Shown here piece by piece: positions 26,397 through 37,563 of a DNA stretch of 64,000 nt. The stretch's first letter is position 1. Each line of letters opens with the position of its first letter. The notes under the pieces were generated by a model. The model saw nothing but the letters and a program-made list of their open reading frames with translations. It had not been told where the DNA came from and made no database searches. The translations under genes were made by a program, and so were the position numbers. Source of the stretch: Pseudomonadota bacterium (GTDB taxonomy: Bacteria > Pseudomonadota > Gammaproteobacteria > Burkholderiales > Methylophilaceae); the NCBI GenBank assembly GCA_029782295.1, contig JAKOVB010000089.1:124001-188000 (forward strand), given 5' to 3'.

Positions 26397-28067
26397 ATGA
26401 GCTATCAGGTTCTGGCCCGCAAATGGCGCCCCAAGACATTTAAGGAACTGGTCGGGCAGGAGCACGTCGTCCGAGCCCTGTCGAACGCCCTGGAACAACA
26501 GCGACTGCACCATGCCTACCTGTTCACAGGCACTCGCGGCGTCGGCAAGACCACTCTGGCCCGCATCTTGGCCAAATCACTGAATTGCCAGAACGGGATC
26601 ACCGCTAACCCTTGCGGGGTCTGCTCCGCCTGCACCGAGATCGACAAAGGCCGATTCGTCGACCTGCTGGAAGTAGATGCTGCGTCGAACACCAAAGTCG
26701 ACCAGATGCGGGAACTTCTGGAGAATGCACAATACGCACCTACCGTTGCTCGCTTCAAGGTGTTTATCATCGATGAAGTCCATATGCTGTCGACATCGTC
26801 GTTCAACGCCATGTTGAAGACGCTCGAAGAACCGCCCGCACACGTCAAATTCATACTGGCCACCACTGACCCGCAGAAAATGCCGGTCACGGTACTTTCA
26901 CGCTGCCTGCAGTTCAATCTAAGACAGATGCCGGTTGCGTCGATTACCGAACATTTACAAGCCGTTCTCGCTAAAGAAAACATCCAGGCGGATCAGAATG
27001 CTTTGCAACTGATTGCCCGAGCAGCATCTGGCAGTATGCGAGATGCGCTTTCGCTGCTTGACCAGGCCATCGCATATGGTGCAGGTGCGGTTCATGATGC
27101 GGAAGTTCGCGCCATGCTAGGCGCCATCGACCAGAGTTATCTTTTTAACCTGCTGGCTGCACTCTCCAGCAAGAATGGTGCAGAGCTCCTCAGGATTGCC
27201 GAAGGCATGGAGGAACGCAGCCTTTCTTTTGACGCGGCACTGGCAGAACTTGCATTGCTGTTGCATCAAGTTGCCCTGGCGCAAACAGTCCCCGAAGCCA
27301 TCCCCCCAGATTTGCCGGAACGAGCCCAACTGATTGAGCTTGCTGGACGTTTCCCTGCGGAGGATATACAACTGTACTACCAGATCGCACTGCTAGGTCG
27401 TCGCGATCTGGGGCTTGCCCCCGACGAGTATGCCGGTTTTACAATGTGCCTGCTTCGCATGCTGGCTTTTACCAACACTGAACCCTCCGAACGACCGACT
27501 GCCCCATCGCCGGGCTCTAGGCCCTCTCTCGATGCGGCGAGTCCGATCCACTCAAATTCAGCCCCCCCTGCACCAGTCACCGATGTCGCTCAGCCTGCCC
27601 ATAAAGACAGGTTGGATCAGTCACCAGTCAGCCATCTGCAGATCTCAGGGGAGAAGACTGGTGAAGCAGCCCCTCCAGTATTTGATGGGAATTGGCGCGG
27701 GCTGGTCGACCAATTGAAGCTCGGGGGAATGGCGCGGATGCTGGCACAGAACTGCGAGCTCTCTGATTTCGACGGTCAACGCATGCGACTTGCCGTACCA
27801 CAGGATCAGAGGCATCTGCTCGACAACATCTATCAGGAAAAGCTGCGTGCTGCGCTCAAGGAACATTTCGGCAACCAACTGCATGTTCAGATCGAAGCCG
27901 GTGCCAGCGAGGCCGTCAACACACCGGCCCAGCAAATCGGACGCGAGCGTGCGGAACGGCAGGCACAGGCCGAAACGGCCATACGCAACGACCCATTCGT
28001 CAGGGATCTGATGGACAGCTTCGGCGCCACCATCATCCCTTCCAGTATCAAACCCATACAACAGTAG
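26397..28067 (+). CDS. dnaX: DNA polymerase III gamma/tau subunit
   Basis: Clamp-loader ATPase; tau also joins polymerase cores and DnaB. The 556 residues show Walker A (GTRGVGKT, 45-52), the zinc cysteines (CGVCSACTEI), Walker B (IDEVHML) and SRC. A Pro/Ala/Ser-rich linker at about 360-420 leads to a C-terminal domain that binds DnaE (ending FGATIIPSSIKP). No clear slippery sequence for frameshifting to gamma was noticed. The start codon has no good Shine-Dalgarno sequence. It heads dnaX-ybaB-recR. Confidence 0.96.
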   Translation: MSYQVLARKWRPKTFKELVGQEHVVRALSNALEQQRLHHAYLFTGTRGVGKTTLARILAKSLNCQNGITANPCGVCSACTEIDKGRFVDLLEVDAASNTKVDQMRELLENAQYAPTVARFKVFIIDEVHMLSTSSFNAMLKTLEEPPAHVKFILATTDPQKMPVTVLSRCLQFNLRQMPVASITEHLQAVLAKENIQADQNALQLIARAASGSMRDALSLLDQAIAYGAGAVHDAEVRAMLGAIDQSYLFNLLAALSSKNGAELLRIAEGMEERSLSFDAALAELALLLHQVALAQTVPEAIPPDLPERAQLIELAGRFPAEDIQLYYQIALLGRRDLGLAPDEYAGFTMCLLRMLAFTNTEPSERPTAPSPGSRPSLDAASPIHSNSAPPAPVTDVAQPAHKDRLDQSPVSHLQISGEKTGEAAPPVFDGNWRGLVDQLKLGGMARMLAQNCELSDFDGQRMRLAVPQDQRHLLDNIYQEKLRAALKEHFGNQLHVQIEAGASEAVNTPAQQIGRERAERQAQAETAIRNDPFVRDLMDSFGATIIPSSIKPIQQ

Positions 28068-28076
28068 GAGCACACC

Positions 28077-28403
28077 ATGATGAAAGGCGGCTTGGGCAAC
28101 CTGATGAAACAGGCCCAGCAAATGCAGGAAAATATGAAACGCGCCCAGGAGGAGCTGGGACGTATCGAAGTCGAAGGTCAATCAGGATCCGGCATGGTCA
28201 AGGTGATCATGACTTGCAAACATGAAGTCAAGCGCGTCACTATCGACGAAAGTCTGATGAGCGACGACAAGGATATGCTGGAAGATCTGATCGCGGCGGC
28301 CATGAACGATGCCGCCCGCAGGGTCGAGTCCACCTCGCAGGAAAAAATGGGCGGTGTCATGGCTGGCATGCCCATCCCTCCTGGCATGAAACTGCCTTTC
28401 TGA
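28077..28403 (+). CDS. ybaB: YbaB/EbfC nucleoid-associated protein
   Basis: Small DNA-binding protein (108 residues) that associates with the nucleoid. It has the family start [20 protein letters not shown], a long N-terminal helix, and the C-terminal [11 protein letters not shown] tail. It lies nine bases after dnaX and 16 before recR, in the standard order. Confidence 0.96.
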   Translation: MMKGGLGNLMKQAQQMQENMKRAQEELGRIEVEGQSGSGMVKVIMTCKHEVKRVTIDESLMSDDKDMLEDLIAAAMNDAARRVESTSQEKMGGVMAGMPIPPGMKLPF

Positions 28404-28419
28404 TCCTGACGCTGCACGC

Positions 28420-29019
28420 ATGAAAAATCCGCCGGCGCTGGAACATCTGGTCGAGTCATTGCGATGCCTACCGGGCGTAGGCCCCAAGTCCGCCTTGCGC
28501 ATGGCATATCACCTGCTGCAACGGGATCGCGCGGGCGCTGCCAGCTTGGCTTCTGCCTTGCAAACAGCCCTGAACCAGATAGGCCACTGCTCGCTGTGCA
28601 ACAACTTTAGCGAAGAACCTGTCTGCCCACTGTGCTCAAAGGGTAACCGCGACCCCAGCCTGCTTTGCGTCGTCGAAATGCCGACAGACCTGCTGATGCT
28701 GGAGCAGACACACACCTACCATGGCATGTATTTCGTCCTGATGGGCCGTTTATCCCCACTGGATGGCGTCGGCCCCCGGGAAATTCATCTGGATCGTTTG
28801 CTGAAGCGGGCACAGGATGGCATCGTCGAAGAAATCATCCTGGCCACGAACTACACCGTCGAAGGAGAAGCGACGGCGCATTACGTCAGCGAACTGCTCA
28901 AGGCCCGAGGTCTCAAGGTGAGCCGCATTGCTCGCGGATTACCGATGGGCGGGGAAATCGAACATGTCGACAGTGGCACCCTGGCGCAGGCAATGATGGA
29001 AAGGCGTGCTATCAAGTAG
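28420..29019 (+). CDS. recR: Recombination mediator protein RecR
   Basis: Works with RecF/RecO to load RecA at gaps. The 199 residues contain the helix-hairpin-helix ([19 protein letters not shown]), the four-cysteine zinc finger ([16 protein letters not shown]) and the Toprim domain ([25 protein letters not shown]). It is the last gene of the dnaX operon; no clear terminator is seen in the 50-base convergent gap to gph. Confidence 0.97.
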   Translation: MKNPPALEHLVESLRCLPGVGPKSALRMAYHLLQRDRAGAASLASALQTALNQIGHCSLCNNFSEEPVCPLCSKGNRDPSLLCVVEMPTDLLMLEQTHTYHGMYFVLMGRLSPLDGVGPREIHLDRLLKRAQDGIVEEIILATNYTVEGEATAHYVSELLKARGLKVSRIARGLPMGGEIEHVDSGTLAQAMMERRAIK

Positions 29020-29069
29020 CAGGTTAATCCCGGCTTTAAGCAGAAAGTACACATTTCCTAGCGCTGAAT

Positions 29070-29738
29070 TTACGCTGACGAAATCCCCAATGCTGGAATC
29101 AACTCTTCAGGCGTATCGATCAGAAGATCCGCCCCCCAGGATTCCGGTCGATCCTGGACATCGAGATATCCGTAACGTGCCACTACCGTCTGCATGCCAG
29201 CTGCTTTTCCAGCAACAATATCTCGTTCCGCATCGCCTACATAAATGCAGGCCGAAGGCCGAGTCTCAGCCTGATCGCAGGCCAGGAAAAGTGTATCTGG
29301 ATGAGGCTTGGCACGAGCCGCATCATCCCCGCTGACTACACAGGCAGCTCTACTCGTCAGTTCCATGGCATCCATCAAAGGCCGCGTGAAGCGTCTCGGC
29401 TTGTTCGTTACAACTCCCCAGCGCATACCTGCCTGCTCGATGGCTTCCAGCAAATCCGGCATGCCAACGAACATGCGAGGTGATCGTGTAAATACCTCAT
29501 CATAAAGCGCAAGGTATTCGTCACGCATGTCAGGAAAATCCGGATGATCCGGCTGCATGCCGAACCCAATCCCTAACAGGCCTCGTGAGCCGTGCGAAGC
29601 ATAGGGACGGATGGTATCAAGCGGCAATACAGGTAACCCGTGACGCTCGCGCTGCATATTCAACGCCAGACCGAGATCAGGTGCCGTATCGACCAAGGTG
29701 CCATCAAGATCGAACAGAACAGTCTGGAGTTGCATCAT
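29070..29738 (-). CDS. gph: Phosphoglycolate phosphatase, HAD family
   Basis: HAD hydrolase that removes 2-phosphoglycolate arising from DNA repair or Rubisco oxygenation. The 222 residues hold HAD motif I ([14 protein letters not shown]; nucleophile D9), motif II (VVTNKP), the lysine in [10 protein letters not shown], and motif IV (YVGDAERD). The start overlaps the ubiG stop (ATGA). A Gph/MupP-type role cannot be separated by sequence alone, but the ubiG-gph order is common. Confidence 0.9.
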   Translation of the reverse strand: MMQLQTVLFDLDGTLVDTAPDLGLALNMQRERHGLPVLPLDTIRPYASHGSRGLLGIGFGMQPDHPDFPDMRDEYLALYDEVFTRSPRMFVGMPDLLEAIEQAGMRWGVVTNKPRRFTRPLMDAMELTSRAACVVSGDDAARAKPHPDTLFLACDQAETRPSACIYVGDAERDIVAGKAAGMQTVVARYGYLDVQDRPESWGADLLIDTPEELIPALGISSA

Positions 29739-30454
29739 TTATCCGCATGCATCAGGTAATTGACGGAAACATCCCGACCCAAGGCATAACGTCCGGTTAA
29801 CGGGTTGTAACTCATTCCGGCCATGCCTGCCACATCCAGACCGGAAGACCGGCACCACGCAGACAACTCTGATGGCTTGATAAATTTTGCGTAATCATGC
29901 GTGCCTTTTGGCAGCAAATTGAGCACATATTCAGCACCGATCACGGCAAAAAGATACGATTTTGGATTGCGATTCAGGGTCGAGAAGAACCCCTTGCCAC
30001 CCGGCTTGAGCAGTTGCGCGCACGCGCGTACGACCGCTTCAGGCGATGGCACATGTTCCAGCATTTCCATGCAGGTCACCACATCAAACGATCCCGGCTG
30101 CGCATCGGCAAGAGACTCAACCGAGATCAGCCTGTAATCTACCGCAACCCCGGATTCCAGCTTGTGCAATTCCGCGACCTTCAGTGCTTTCTCTCCCAGA
30201 TCAATCCCCATGACCTCTGCACCACGCATTGCCATGGACTCTGACAGAATACCTCCACCACAGCCCACATCCAACACACGCTTGCCCTTCAAGCCGGCAA
30301 TTCGGTCAATGTAATCCAAGCGAAGCGGATTGATCTCATGCAATGGCTTGAATTCACTTGAAGGATCCCACCAACGGTGGGCCAGTGCAGAGAATTTCTG
30401 CAATTCGGCTGGATCCACATTAGTTGTTGTCACGACTTCAGCTTGCCCTGCCAT
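29735..30454 (-). CDS. ubiG: Ubiquinone biosynthesis O-methyltransferase
   Basis: SAM-dependent enzyme carrying out both O-methylations of ubiquinone synthesis. The 239 residues have the [20 protein letters not shown]-terminus typical of UbiG, SAM motif I ([13 protein letters not shown]) and [11 protein letters not shown]. The gene overlaps the end of mtaD by 25 bases and the start of gph by four. Confidence 0.97.
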   Translation of the reverse strand: MAGQAEVVTTTNVDPAELQKFSALAHRWWDPSSEFKPLHEINPLRLDYIDRIAGLKGKRVLDVGCGGGILSESMAMRGAEVMGIDLGEKALKVAELHKLESGVAVDYRLISVESLADAQPGSFDVVTCMEMLEHVPSPEAVVRACAQLLKPGGKGFFSTLNRNPKSYLFAVIGAEYVLNLLPKGTHDYAKFIKPSELSAWCRSSGLDVAGMAGMSYNPLTGRYALGRDVSVNYLMHADK

Positions 30455-31749
30455 AGAGTTGCTATTTCCTTTAATTCCGATTGATCGACATGTTCATGGA
30501 CGCCACCGTCATAGCAGAGTTCCCCACCGACCCAGGTGTGACTGACATGCTCGCGTCCTGCGACATAAACCAGGTGTGACAAGGGATCGTAACAAGGTTG
30601 CATTTCGGGTGAAGAAAAATCGACAGCCACCAGATCAGCCAGCTTTCCAGGCTCAATACTGCCAATCCGGTCATCCATTCCGAGTGCACGCGCACCATTC
30701 AGCGTCGCCATCTGCAATGCCTGATAAGCAGGAAGGCTAGTTGCGTTCCCGTGCGACTTAGCCAGTAACGCAGCAAGCCGCATTTCGGAAAACATATCCA
30801 TGCGGTTATTGCTGGCAGCCCCATCGGTTCCCAGACCAACATTGATTCCAGCCATGAGCATGTCTGAAACTGGTGCGACACCACTCCCAAGTTTCAGGTT
30901 GGAAGTCGGGCAATGCGCGATATGACACCCCTGCTTTGCCAGCAAATCTATCTCTGCAGCATTCAAGTGCACGCCATGGGCAGCCAACAGATTCGGCCCA
31001 AGAAGACCAAGTCCTGCAAGTCGTATCAAAGGGCGCATCCCGAAAGTAGTTTCGCTTTGCTTAATTTCATCTTGGGTCTCATGCAAATGCAAGTGTATTC
31101 CAAGGCCTAGCTGGTCCGCATACGTCAATACCTTGGCGAAACTGCGATCGCTGACAGTATAGGGGGCATGCGGTGCAAGACACATTGATACGCGATCCTG
31201 CCCTCGAAGCACGTCACGAACCGCCAGCCCCTTGTTGAGGTAATCCTCTGCATCAACTGCGTAGGAAGATGGGAAATCAAGCACTACCATGCCAAGCGAG
31301 GCACGAATCCCTGAGCGCAAAGCTGCATCAGCAGCTGCCTCAGGAAAGAAATACATATCGTTAAAGGTGGTTACACCACCGGCAAGCATTTCTGCACAAG
31401 CCAGGAGCGTTCCGTCGCGAACGAACCGCTCAGACACAAACCGGGATTCTGCAGGCCAAATGCGGTCGTTCAGCCATTGCATGAGCGGTAGATCATCCGC
31501 AATTCCTCTCATCAGCGACATCGATGCATGGGTATGGAGATTGATCATCCCCGGAATCAGCGCATGATGGGCCAATACCGTGGTTGCATCAGGAAGATAA
31601 CGTTGACGTGCCTCTGCGATCGGAAGCACTGCCACCACGCGGCCATCCTGAATGACGACAGCCGTGTTTTCCAGCACCAGTCCCGGACTGGAAACCGGAA
31701 TGACCCATCGGGCCTCGATTGTATGATCGACAATGCGTTGTTGTGTCAT
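30430..31749 (-). CDS. mtaD: 5'-methylthioadenosine/S-adenosylhomocysteine deaminase-type amidohydrolase (TRZ/ATZ family)
   Basis: Zinc amidohydrolase that deaminates adenosine-type nucleosides such as MTA or SAH. The 439 residues carry the metal motifs [27 protein letters not shown] and [14 protein letters not shown]. Together with ubiG, a SAM consumer, this context fits recycling of methylation by-products. The ATG at 31749 is the only sensible start; it comes 14 bases after the terminator-like stem and has no clear Shine-Dalgarno sequence. A longer frame would cross the terminator and the end of ompA. Confidence 0.88.
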   Translation of the reverse strand: MTQQRIVDHTIEARWVIPVSSPGLVLENTAVVIQDGRVVAVLPIAEARQRYLPDATTVLAHHALIPGMINLHTHASMSLMRGIADDLPLMQWLNDRIWPAESRFVSERFVRDGTLLACAEMLAGGVTTFNDMYFFPEAAADAALRSGIRASLGMVVLDFPSSYAVDAEDYLNKGLAVRDVLRGQDRVSMCLAPHAPYTVSDRSFAKVLTYADQLGLGIHLHLHETQDEIKQSETTFGMRPLIRLAGLGLLGPNLLAAHGVHLNAAEIDLLAKQGCHIAHCPTSNLKLGSGVAPVSDMLMAGINVGLGTDGAASNNRMDMFSEMRLAALLAKSHGNATSLPAYQALQMATLNGARALGMDDRIGSIEPGKLADLVAVDFSSPEMQPCYDPLSHLVYVAGREHVSHTWVGGELCYDGGVHEHVDQSELKEIATLWQGKLKS

Positions 31750-31758
31750 GGCACCGAC

Positions 31759-31786
31759 AAAAAAGCCCCGACATGCGGGGCTTTTT
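31759..31786 (-). terminator. Rho-independent terminator after ompA
   Basis: AGCCCCG (31764-31770) and CGGGGCT (31776-31782) form a stem around ACATG, with A and T runs on both sides, so it can act in either direction. It lies 18 bases past the ompA stop and immediately upstream of mtaD. Confidence 0.9.
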
Positions 31787-31804
31787 GCTCGAACAAAAAT
31801 CCGA

Positions 31805-32935
31805 TTATTTTTCGAGTACGCGTTGTACTTCGATTTCAACGACGACGCGACGATTTGGCTGCAGGCAGCTGATCAACTTCTTGCCACGAACACCCTTACA
31901 ATCGACCACTGGCTCCTTTTCACCCTTGCCGACAGCGTGCAGACGGTTCTCAGCGACGCCCTGGCTAGCAATGTATTTCTTGACGGCAGCAGCACGGCGC
32001 TCAGACAGATGCTGGTTGTAGTGGTCATCGCCGATACGATCGGTATGGCCCGTAATCAGCACCAACTCCACTTCCGGATGAGCCTTCATCTTATCAACTA
32101 CTTCAACGTCGAGAATCTTCTTACCTTCATCCTTCAGGTTGTATTTATCAAAGTCAAACAGAACTTCGGCTTGAAGGTTGATCTTGGCAAATGCCGGCTT
32201 GTCAGGTCCAAAAACCGGTTCTTCCGGTGCCTGCTGAGATGGATCCATCAATTCTCCGACGGCCTCATCATCAGTGGGGGCAATATCAGCCAGACCAGCT
32301 TGCATCGGTTCAGCAGCAGCCAGCTTCTTAGGGGCGCCAAAATTGAACACCACACCCAAGTTCAGGTAGTTGTTGCCGATGGTACCGGAATCATTGAAGC
32401 CGGTTGGGGAAGCCAAGCCCTTGGCGCGACTCCAGACATGGCGGACATCGGCTTGAATACCGACGTTATCGGTGAAGAAGTACTGGACACCAGCGCCAAG
32501 GTTTGCCATCCATGAATTCTTTGTACCGTCGACTGCAGCACCGTTATAAGTGTAGTCAACATCGTTATGAGCATATCCAAAACCGGCCAGCAGGAACGGG
32601 CGAAGTTTCTCGCGGCTGAACATGTACAGGGCATCGATCCCAAGCAGGGTTTGCTTGTACTTGCCATCCAGGGCAGCCCCATTGTAGGTATCCTTGGAGT
32701 CAGCACGACCATAGCTGCCACCCACTTGCACGTCGAAGTGCTCACTGAGCTGCTTACCAATACGCAGGGAGCCGGCAGGCGCGGTGCGATCCGACTTGAC
32801 ATCAGTATCTGCGTTTAGCAGGCTGATCCCTGGAACGACATACCACGAACCTTGGAAACCTTCTTCCGCATGAGCAGTTGCTGACAGGATAGAGAACGTG
32901 CCGGCAACGGCAAGAGTAAGAAATTTGGCTTTCAT
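31805..32935 (-). CDS. ompA: OmpA-family outer-membrane protein
   Basis: Outer-membrane beta-barrel tethered to peptidoglycan. The 376 residues start with a signal peptide ([14 protein letters not shown], cut before EEGF). An eight-strand-type barrel with aromatic girdles follows (to about residue 185), then a Pro/Glu linker, and a C-terminal OmpA-like domain with [20 protein letters not shown]. Two late cysteines ([15 protein letters not shown]) can form a disulfide. AGGGG lies before the ATG. It has a strong promoter and its own terminator, as expected of an abundant porin-like protein. Confidence 0.93.
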   Translation of the reverse strand: MKAKFLTLAVAGTFSILSATAHAEEGFQGSWYVVPGISLLNADTDVKSDRTAPAGSLRIGKQLSEHFDVQVGGSYGRADSKDTYNGAALDGKYKQTLLGIDALYMFSREKLRPFLLAGFGYAHNDVDYTYNGAAVDGTKNSWMANLGAGVQYFFTDNVGIQADVRHVWSRAKGLASPTGFNDSGTIGNNYLNLGVVFNFGAPKKLAAAEPMQAGLADIAPTDDEAVGELMDPSQQAPEEPVFGPDKPAFAKINLQAEVLFDFDKYNLKDEGKKILDVEVVDKMKAHPEVELVLITGHTDRIGDDHYNQHLSERRAAAVKKYIASQGVAENRLHAVGKGEKEPVVDCKGVRGKKLISCLQPNRRVVVEIEVQRVLEK

Positions 32936-32967
32936 GAGATTAATCCCCTTATTGGATGCTTTTTTTG

Positions 32968-32996
32968 ACTATACAAGAGGTCAATAAGCGTTGCAA
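32968..32996 (-). promoter_or_regulatory. ompA promoter
   Basis: On the minus strand TTGCAA (32996-32991) and TATAGT (32973-32968) are spaced by 17 bases, which would give a leader of about 26 bases before the ompA ATG. Confidence 0.65.
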
Positions 32997-33020
32997 TGTA
33001 CGTTGCGGAATGGTGGCAAA

Positions 33021-33725
33021 TCAAGCCATCGCGGCTGTATGTATGTTGCTTTTCCGCAACACTTCTCTTACCGCAAGTATCCGATCAAGTTCCATCATAG
33101 CAGTCCGATCGTGGCAGGAACAAAGTGCACCACGAAACCCGAGATAATCCGGATGTGCATCCAGCAGGGAATCGATATCTGCAATTGTCAGGGACCCCGC
33201 CAAGCCCGAGACCATGCCTAGCCGTCTTGAATGCCCGACAAAATCCGCAAGCACCGGAATCGACAGATAATCGGTTAAACGTTGTCCGTTCTTACGTGAG
33301 GTGTCTAGCATCACGCCATAAAAACCAGCATTGGACAGACTCGAAAGAATACTCCCATCGAATGCATCGTCCGCAAACAGGACGGCGACCATCCTCACCC
33401 CACCCTTGGCCAGCGGCCGGATCGCATCGATACAGGCCTCATGATTGTGATGTCCAAAAAATCCGGCCTTGACAATATCAACCTGAGTAGCAGCCGTTTG
33501 ACGTACACGCTCAGCCAGCAGTTCCGGAACCATGGGGAGATCGCCGATGGTTGCACTGACGGGACGCCGCCCCCCTACGGCAGCCACGATGCGCTCGATA
33601 ACGTTCAAAGGAAGCGCACCAAGTGCTCCTTCCAGCGGATTCTTGAGATCGATGATATCGGCCCCACCCTCTACCGCCAGCGCAGCTTCAAGTTCGTTGG
33701 TAACACTTGCCAGCATCCGCGTCAT
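33021..33725 (-). CDS. mfnB: (5-formylfuran-3-yl)methyl phosphate synthase (MfnB family)
   Basis: Makes the furan precursor of methanofuran-type C1 carriers from two glyceraldehyde-3-phosphate molecules. The 234-residue product is a single TIM-barrel domain with the conserved DIIDLKNPLEGALGA (Asp26, Lys28) and DIVKAGFFG (Lys86) motifs, and LDTSRKNGQ near 141-147, matching the lysine sites of archaeal MfnB. The start overlaps the DUF447 stop (ATGA). It is the last of four coupled C1-cofactor genes behind purA. In bacteria MfnB occurs with H4MPT-linked formaldehyde oxidation. No terminator separates it from the ompA promoter region. Confidence 0.9.
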   Translation of the reverse strand: MTRMLASVTNELEAALAVEGGADIIDLKNPLEGALGALPLNVIERIVAAVGGRRPVSATIGDLPMVPELLAERVRQTAATQVDIVKAGFFGHHNHEACIDAIRPLAKGGVRMVAVLFADDAFDGSILSSLSNAGFYGVMLDTSRKNGQRLTDYLSIPVLADFVGHSRRLGMVSGLAGSLTIADIDSLLDAHPDYLGFRGALCSCHDRTAMMELDRILAVREVLRKSNIHTAAMA

Positions 33726-34297
33726 GCCTGATTCTCTCCACTTAACTCAGCTCGAAAATTTTCAATTTTCTCCATCAGCCATGTCCATGCGAGCTTTTCC
33801 TGCTCCCCCGCCGTCTTATCCATCGCGATTGTCAGGTACCGGAGCTCGCTGTCGATCTTGTCCGGAGGCAGCATATGCAGGCGGCTGACCAGCACTGCCG
33901 CTTCAAGCACGGCCGCCTGTGCACGGTTAAATCCTTTGAAAGGTGCATGAATAGCTTCATGCACCACCCGGAAGCATAGCTCGGGACGGATATCGTTATC
34001 GTGAACTGCCTCCAACACCAGTTCCCGATGAGAAAGTGCGGCCTGCAACACCCACCCTTCGATTTGTTGCGCCTTGAAAACCGGCCAATCACGTCGGCCA
34101 GTCAGGCTGCCCGCAAATATTCTGACATCATCGGTCGCATTGACCACTGCGTGACCTGTCCTCAGAAGGTTATCAAGGCTGGAAGAAGGGCGAAACGGGG
34201 AAATCAACACCGAGCCCTCACGTTCACGGATGCCGAAAGGAGCGATGTGGGCACTGCCGTCCGTATTGGTGGTGGTGATGATGCACTCGTAAATCAT
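33722..34297 (-). CDS. DUF447 family protein, H4MPT-associated
   Basis: The 191-residue protein matches the DUF447 family by its start YECIITTTNTDGSAHIAPFG and the ISPFRPSSSLDNL segment, which suggest a split-barrel flavin-binding-like fold. Such proteins recur in bacterial and archaeal clusters for methanopterin-linked C1 transfer, but their reaction is not established. It is coupled by four-base overlaps to both the DUF6513 gene upstream and mfnB downstream, so a role in the same cofactor pathway is inferred. Confidence 0.85.
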   Translation of the reverse strand: MIYECIITTTNTDGSAHIAPFGIREREGSVLISPFRPSSSLDNLLRTGHAVVNATDDVRIFAGSLTGRRDWPVFKAQQIEGWVLQAALSHRELVLEAVHDNDIRPELCFRVVHEAIHAPFKGFNRAQAAVLEAAVLVSRLHMLPPDKIDSELRYLTIAMDKTAGEQEKLAWTWLMEKIENFRAELSGENQA

Positions 34298-35694
34298 TGG
34301 CCGCCCTTTTCGCGTTTTTCCTTCAAAGAGGCCTCACGATGCGCCATCCGTCCGCGCGGATCATCTGTAGCGGAATTGCATCCCCATTTCAATTCTTCGT
34401 CCTGGCTGTATCGCTTGCCCAACTGCCATGCGATCTGCGCACGCGACAGTTCGACCCCCAGGTAAAAGGCATGCGAGGCATCATCTTCCACCTTGAGGTG
34501 CGGGTAGAGCCGGAAGGGATCGATATCGGTATACAGGCCATCGCGATTATAGACATGAACCCCCTGCTCGCTCACCTGAATACGGAAACTGGGATCCTTG
34601 ACCATCGCTGCCAACTCGGCGATTTCGGCTTCCGTGTAGGTAAAGGGACGTCGATCATGCAAGCCCAACAAGTCACCCGAATAGTCCCGGGGCAGACGTT
34701 GATCTTCTCTCGCCGCATACATGACGCGCCTCGCCACATCAGCCTCCGCCACGGCGTTTCTGGCGTGGGGACTGACCGAGGTGGTCAGCACAGCGTTGAG
34801 CCGCAATTCAGTAATCATGCCGAACAGCATGGCATTGATGCCGGTCGTATCAGCGTCGGTCAACTCCGTCAGGTTGCCGACCCCCATCATGATAGAGATA
34901 TCCGGATACTTCCGGCGCAGCCTGTGGTAGCGAACGATAGACTCGGCCAGACCGAACGGCACCGGATCCAGAATCGGATCGGCGATAAAGGATTTACCCC
35001 GTTTCCGCATTGCCTCGATCGCCCGATACAAGGATGGCAGGCTGCCGGAACGCGCCGGAATGAGAATGGGGGTCGAATCGACCTCGTCTGCGATCCAGAG
35101 AGACTTCTCAGTCAGACTCAGCAGATAATCTGCCCCCACCTTGCCGGCACGGAGCAAATCCTGCGGCGAAAGGGAATCGACGCTGACTTCGAAACCAAGG
35201 GATTTCAAAGCACGAATGGCCTCTTCCAGATGCGGGAACGGTGTATTGGGCAGACAGCCGAGATCGATGACGTTTGCTCCCTGTCCGCGATATTTCTCCG
35301 CCTGCACGACAATGGCGTCGACATCAAGCTGAGGGGCCTCGACAATTTCCGCAAAGATCTTGACATCATAGGCAGTCAAATCAGGCCTGATCCCGCCACG
35401 ACCGAAAAACTGCGGGATATCCTTGAGATCCTCGGGACCCAATTGGAAAGGAACGCCATATTTGCTCGCAAGCGGTGCAAGATCACCCCGGCAAAGTCCG
35501 GGAACGATGACCCGGTCCGCACCGCGGGCATCCGGCAGACGTCTGGCGATGAATTCAGGCGTCATCAGGGCAGCGACAGAAATGCCCAGTTGCGCAACCT
35601 GGTAAGAGAAGTCTGCTGGCTGCATGTCAGCCAGCACCTTGTTCAGGCTACCCTCGGCCAGTTTGCCGGTCAGGAAGAGGATGTTTTCAGACAC
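34294..35694 (-). CDS. DUF6513 / dihydropteroate-synthase-like protein of H4MPT clusters
   Basis: A 466-residue protein with a pterin-binding (DHPS-like) barrel at about 145-370: NVIDLGCLPNTPFP, ADPILDPVPFGLAES and ISIMMGVGNLTELTD are recognisable. The N-terminal region (FLTGKLAEGSL) and the C-terminal region of about 100 residues are extra. The family is found with H4MPT biosynthesis genes and is suspected to act on a pterin intermediate, perhaps condensation with an aryl-amine sugar phosphate. This is inference. The start is GTG at 35694, inside the end of the flavoprotein gene (25-base overlap). Confidence 0.85.
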   Translation of the reverse strand: MSENILFLTGKLAEGSLNKVLADMQPADFSYQVAQLGISVAALMTPEFIARRLPDARGADRVIVPGLCRGDLAPLASKYGVPFQLGPEDLKDIPQFFGRGGIRPDLTAYDVKIFAEIVEAPQLDVDAIVVQAEKYRGQGANVIDLGCLPNTPFPHLEEAIRALKSLGFEVSVDSLSPQDLLRAGKVGADYLLSLTEKSLWIADEVDSTPILIPARSGSLPSLYRAIEAMRKRGKSFIADPILDPVPFGLAESIVRYHRLRRKYPDISIMMGVGNLTELTDADTTGINAMLFGMITELRLNAVLTTSVSPHARNAVAEADVARRVMYAAREDQRLPRDYSGDLLGLHDRRPFTYTEAEIAELAAMVKDPSFRIQVSEQGVHVYNRDGLYTDIDPFRLYPHLKVEDDASHAFYLGVELSRAQIAWQLGKRYSQDEELKWGCNSATDDPRGRMAHREASLKEKREKGGQ

Positions 35695-36221
35695 GCCAGA
35701 CGGGCCTGAATGGCTGCTTCCAGTTCGACCATGTCAGCAACCACAGTGGTTTCTTCAAAAGCTTTCAGCTTTTGCATGTTTTCGAGGTCGATACGGCGGG
35801 GATACACCTTGACGACATTCTCGCGCGGCGCCTCGGACTCGAGTTCCGGTTCCGTATCGCAGGCAAAAACGATGGTCGGCACCCGACACTTGCCGGCCTG
35901 GGCAAAAATATTGGTCACCAGATTATCGGAAATCCCGCACACCATCTTGGCCACGGTGTTGGAGCTGGTCGGTGCAATGACCACCGTATGATAAACACCG
36001 TGGTAGAACAACTCGACAGGCACGGCACTGGCAGTCTTATCCTGAAACACACGGCCGACATTGTGTTTGTACCCATACTGCTGCAGGATTTCGGCTGCTG
36101 CCTTGGACAAAAACAGGTCCACGTCCGGCAGGCGGTCGATGATCTCCAGAGATTCCTTGAGGAAATGGCCAGACCCGGTCAGCGCCCATGCCAGGCGCTG
36201 CTTTTCATCTTTCAACGCCAA
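35670..36221 (-). CDS. dmrB: DmrB-like flavoprotein (dihydromethanopterin reductase, acceptor)
   Basis: Probable FMN protein reducing dihydromethanopterin to H4MPT in the last biosynthesis step. The 183 residues show the flavoprotein-fold start RLAWALTGSGHFLKESLEI, a phosphate-binding VIAPTSSNTVAKM, and IFACD-like strands (VPTIVFACDTE). Archaeal-type flavoproteins such as AfpA share this fold, so the exact reaction is less certain than the family. No ATG fits; a TTG at 36221, or the TTG at 36215, must be used. It begins five bases past the purA stop. Confidence 0.72.
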   Translation of the reverse strand: MALKDEKQRLAWALTGSGHFLKESLEIIDRLPDVDLFLSKAAAEILQQYGYKHNVGRVFQDKTASAVPVELFYHGVYHTVVIAPTSSNTVAKMVCGISDNLVTNIFAQAGKCRVPTIVFACDTEPELESEAPRENVVKVYPRRIDLENMQKLKAFEETTVVADMVELEAAIQARLACLKTSSS

Positions 36222-36225
36222 GGCA

Positions 36226-37554
<1,329 letters not shown>

Positions 37555-37563
37555 TCAAAAATC

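Noticed and set aside
26397-28067. Programmed frameshift in dnaX
   Set aside because: No A AAA AAG-type slippery run with a following stem was noticed.
31750-31839. Longer N-terminus for mtaD
   Set aside because: It would run through the ompA terminator and the end of ompA; the family N-terminus begins after the ATG at 31749.
34297-35709. Long open frame (470 codons) on the plus strand opposite the DUF6513 gene
   Set aside because: It mirrors the coding frame of the minus-strand gene, has no ribosome-binding site and no recognisable domain; the minus-strand product has clear family motifs.
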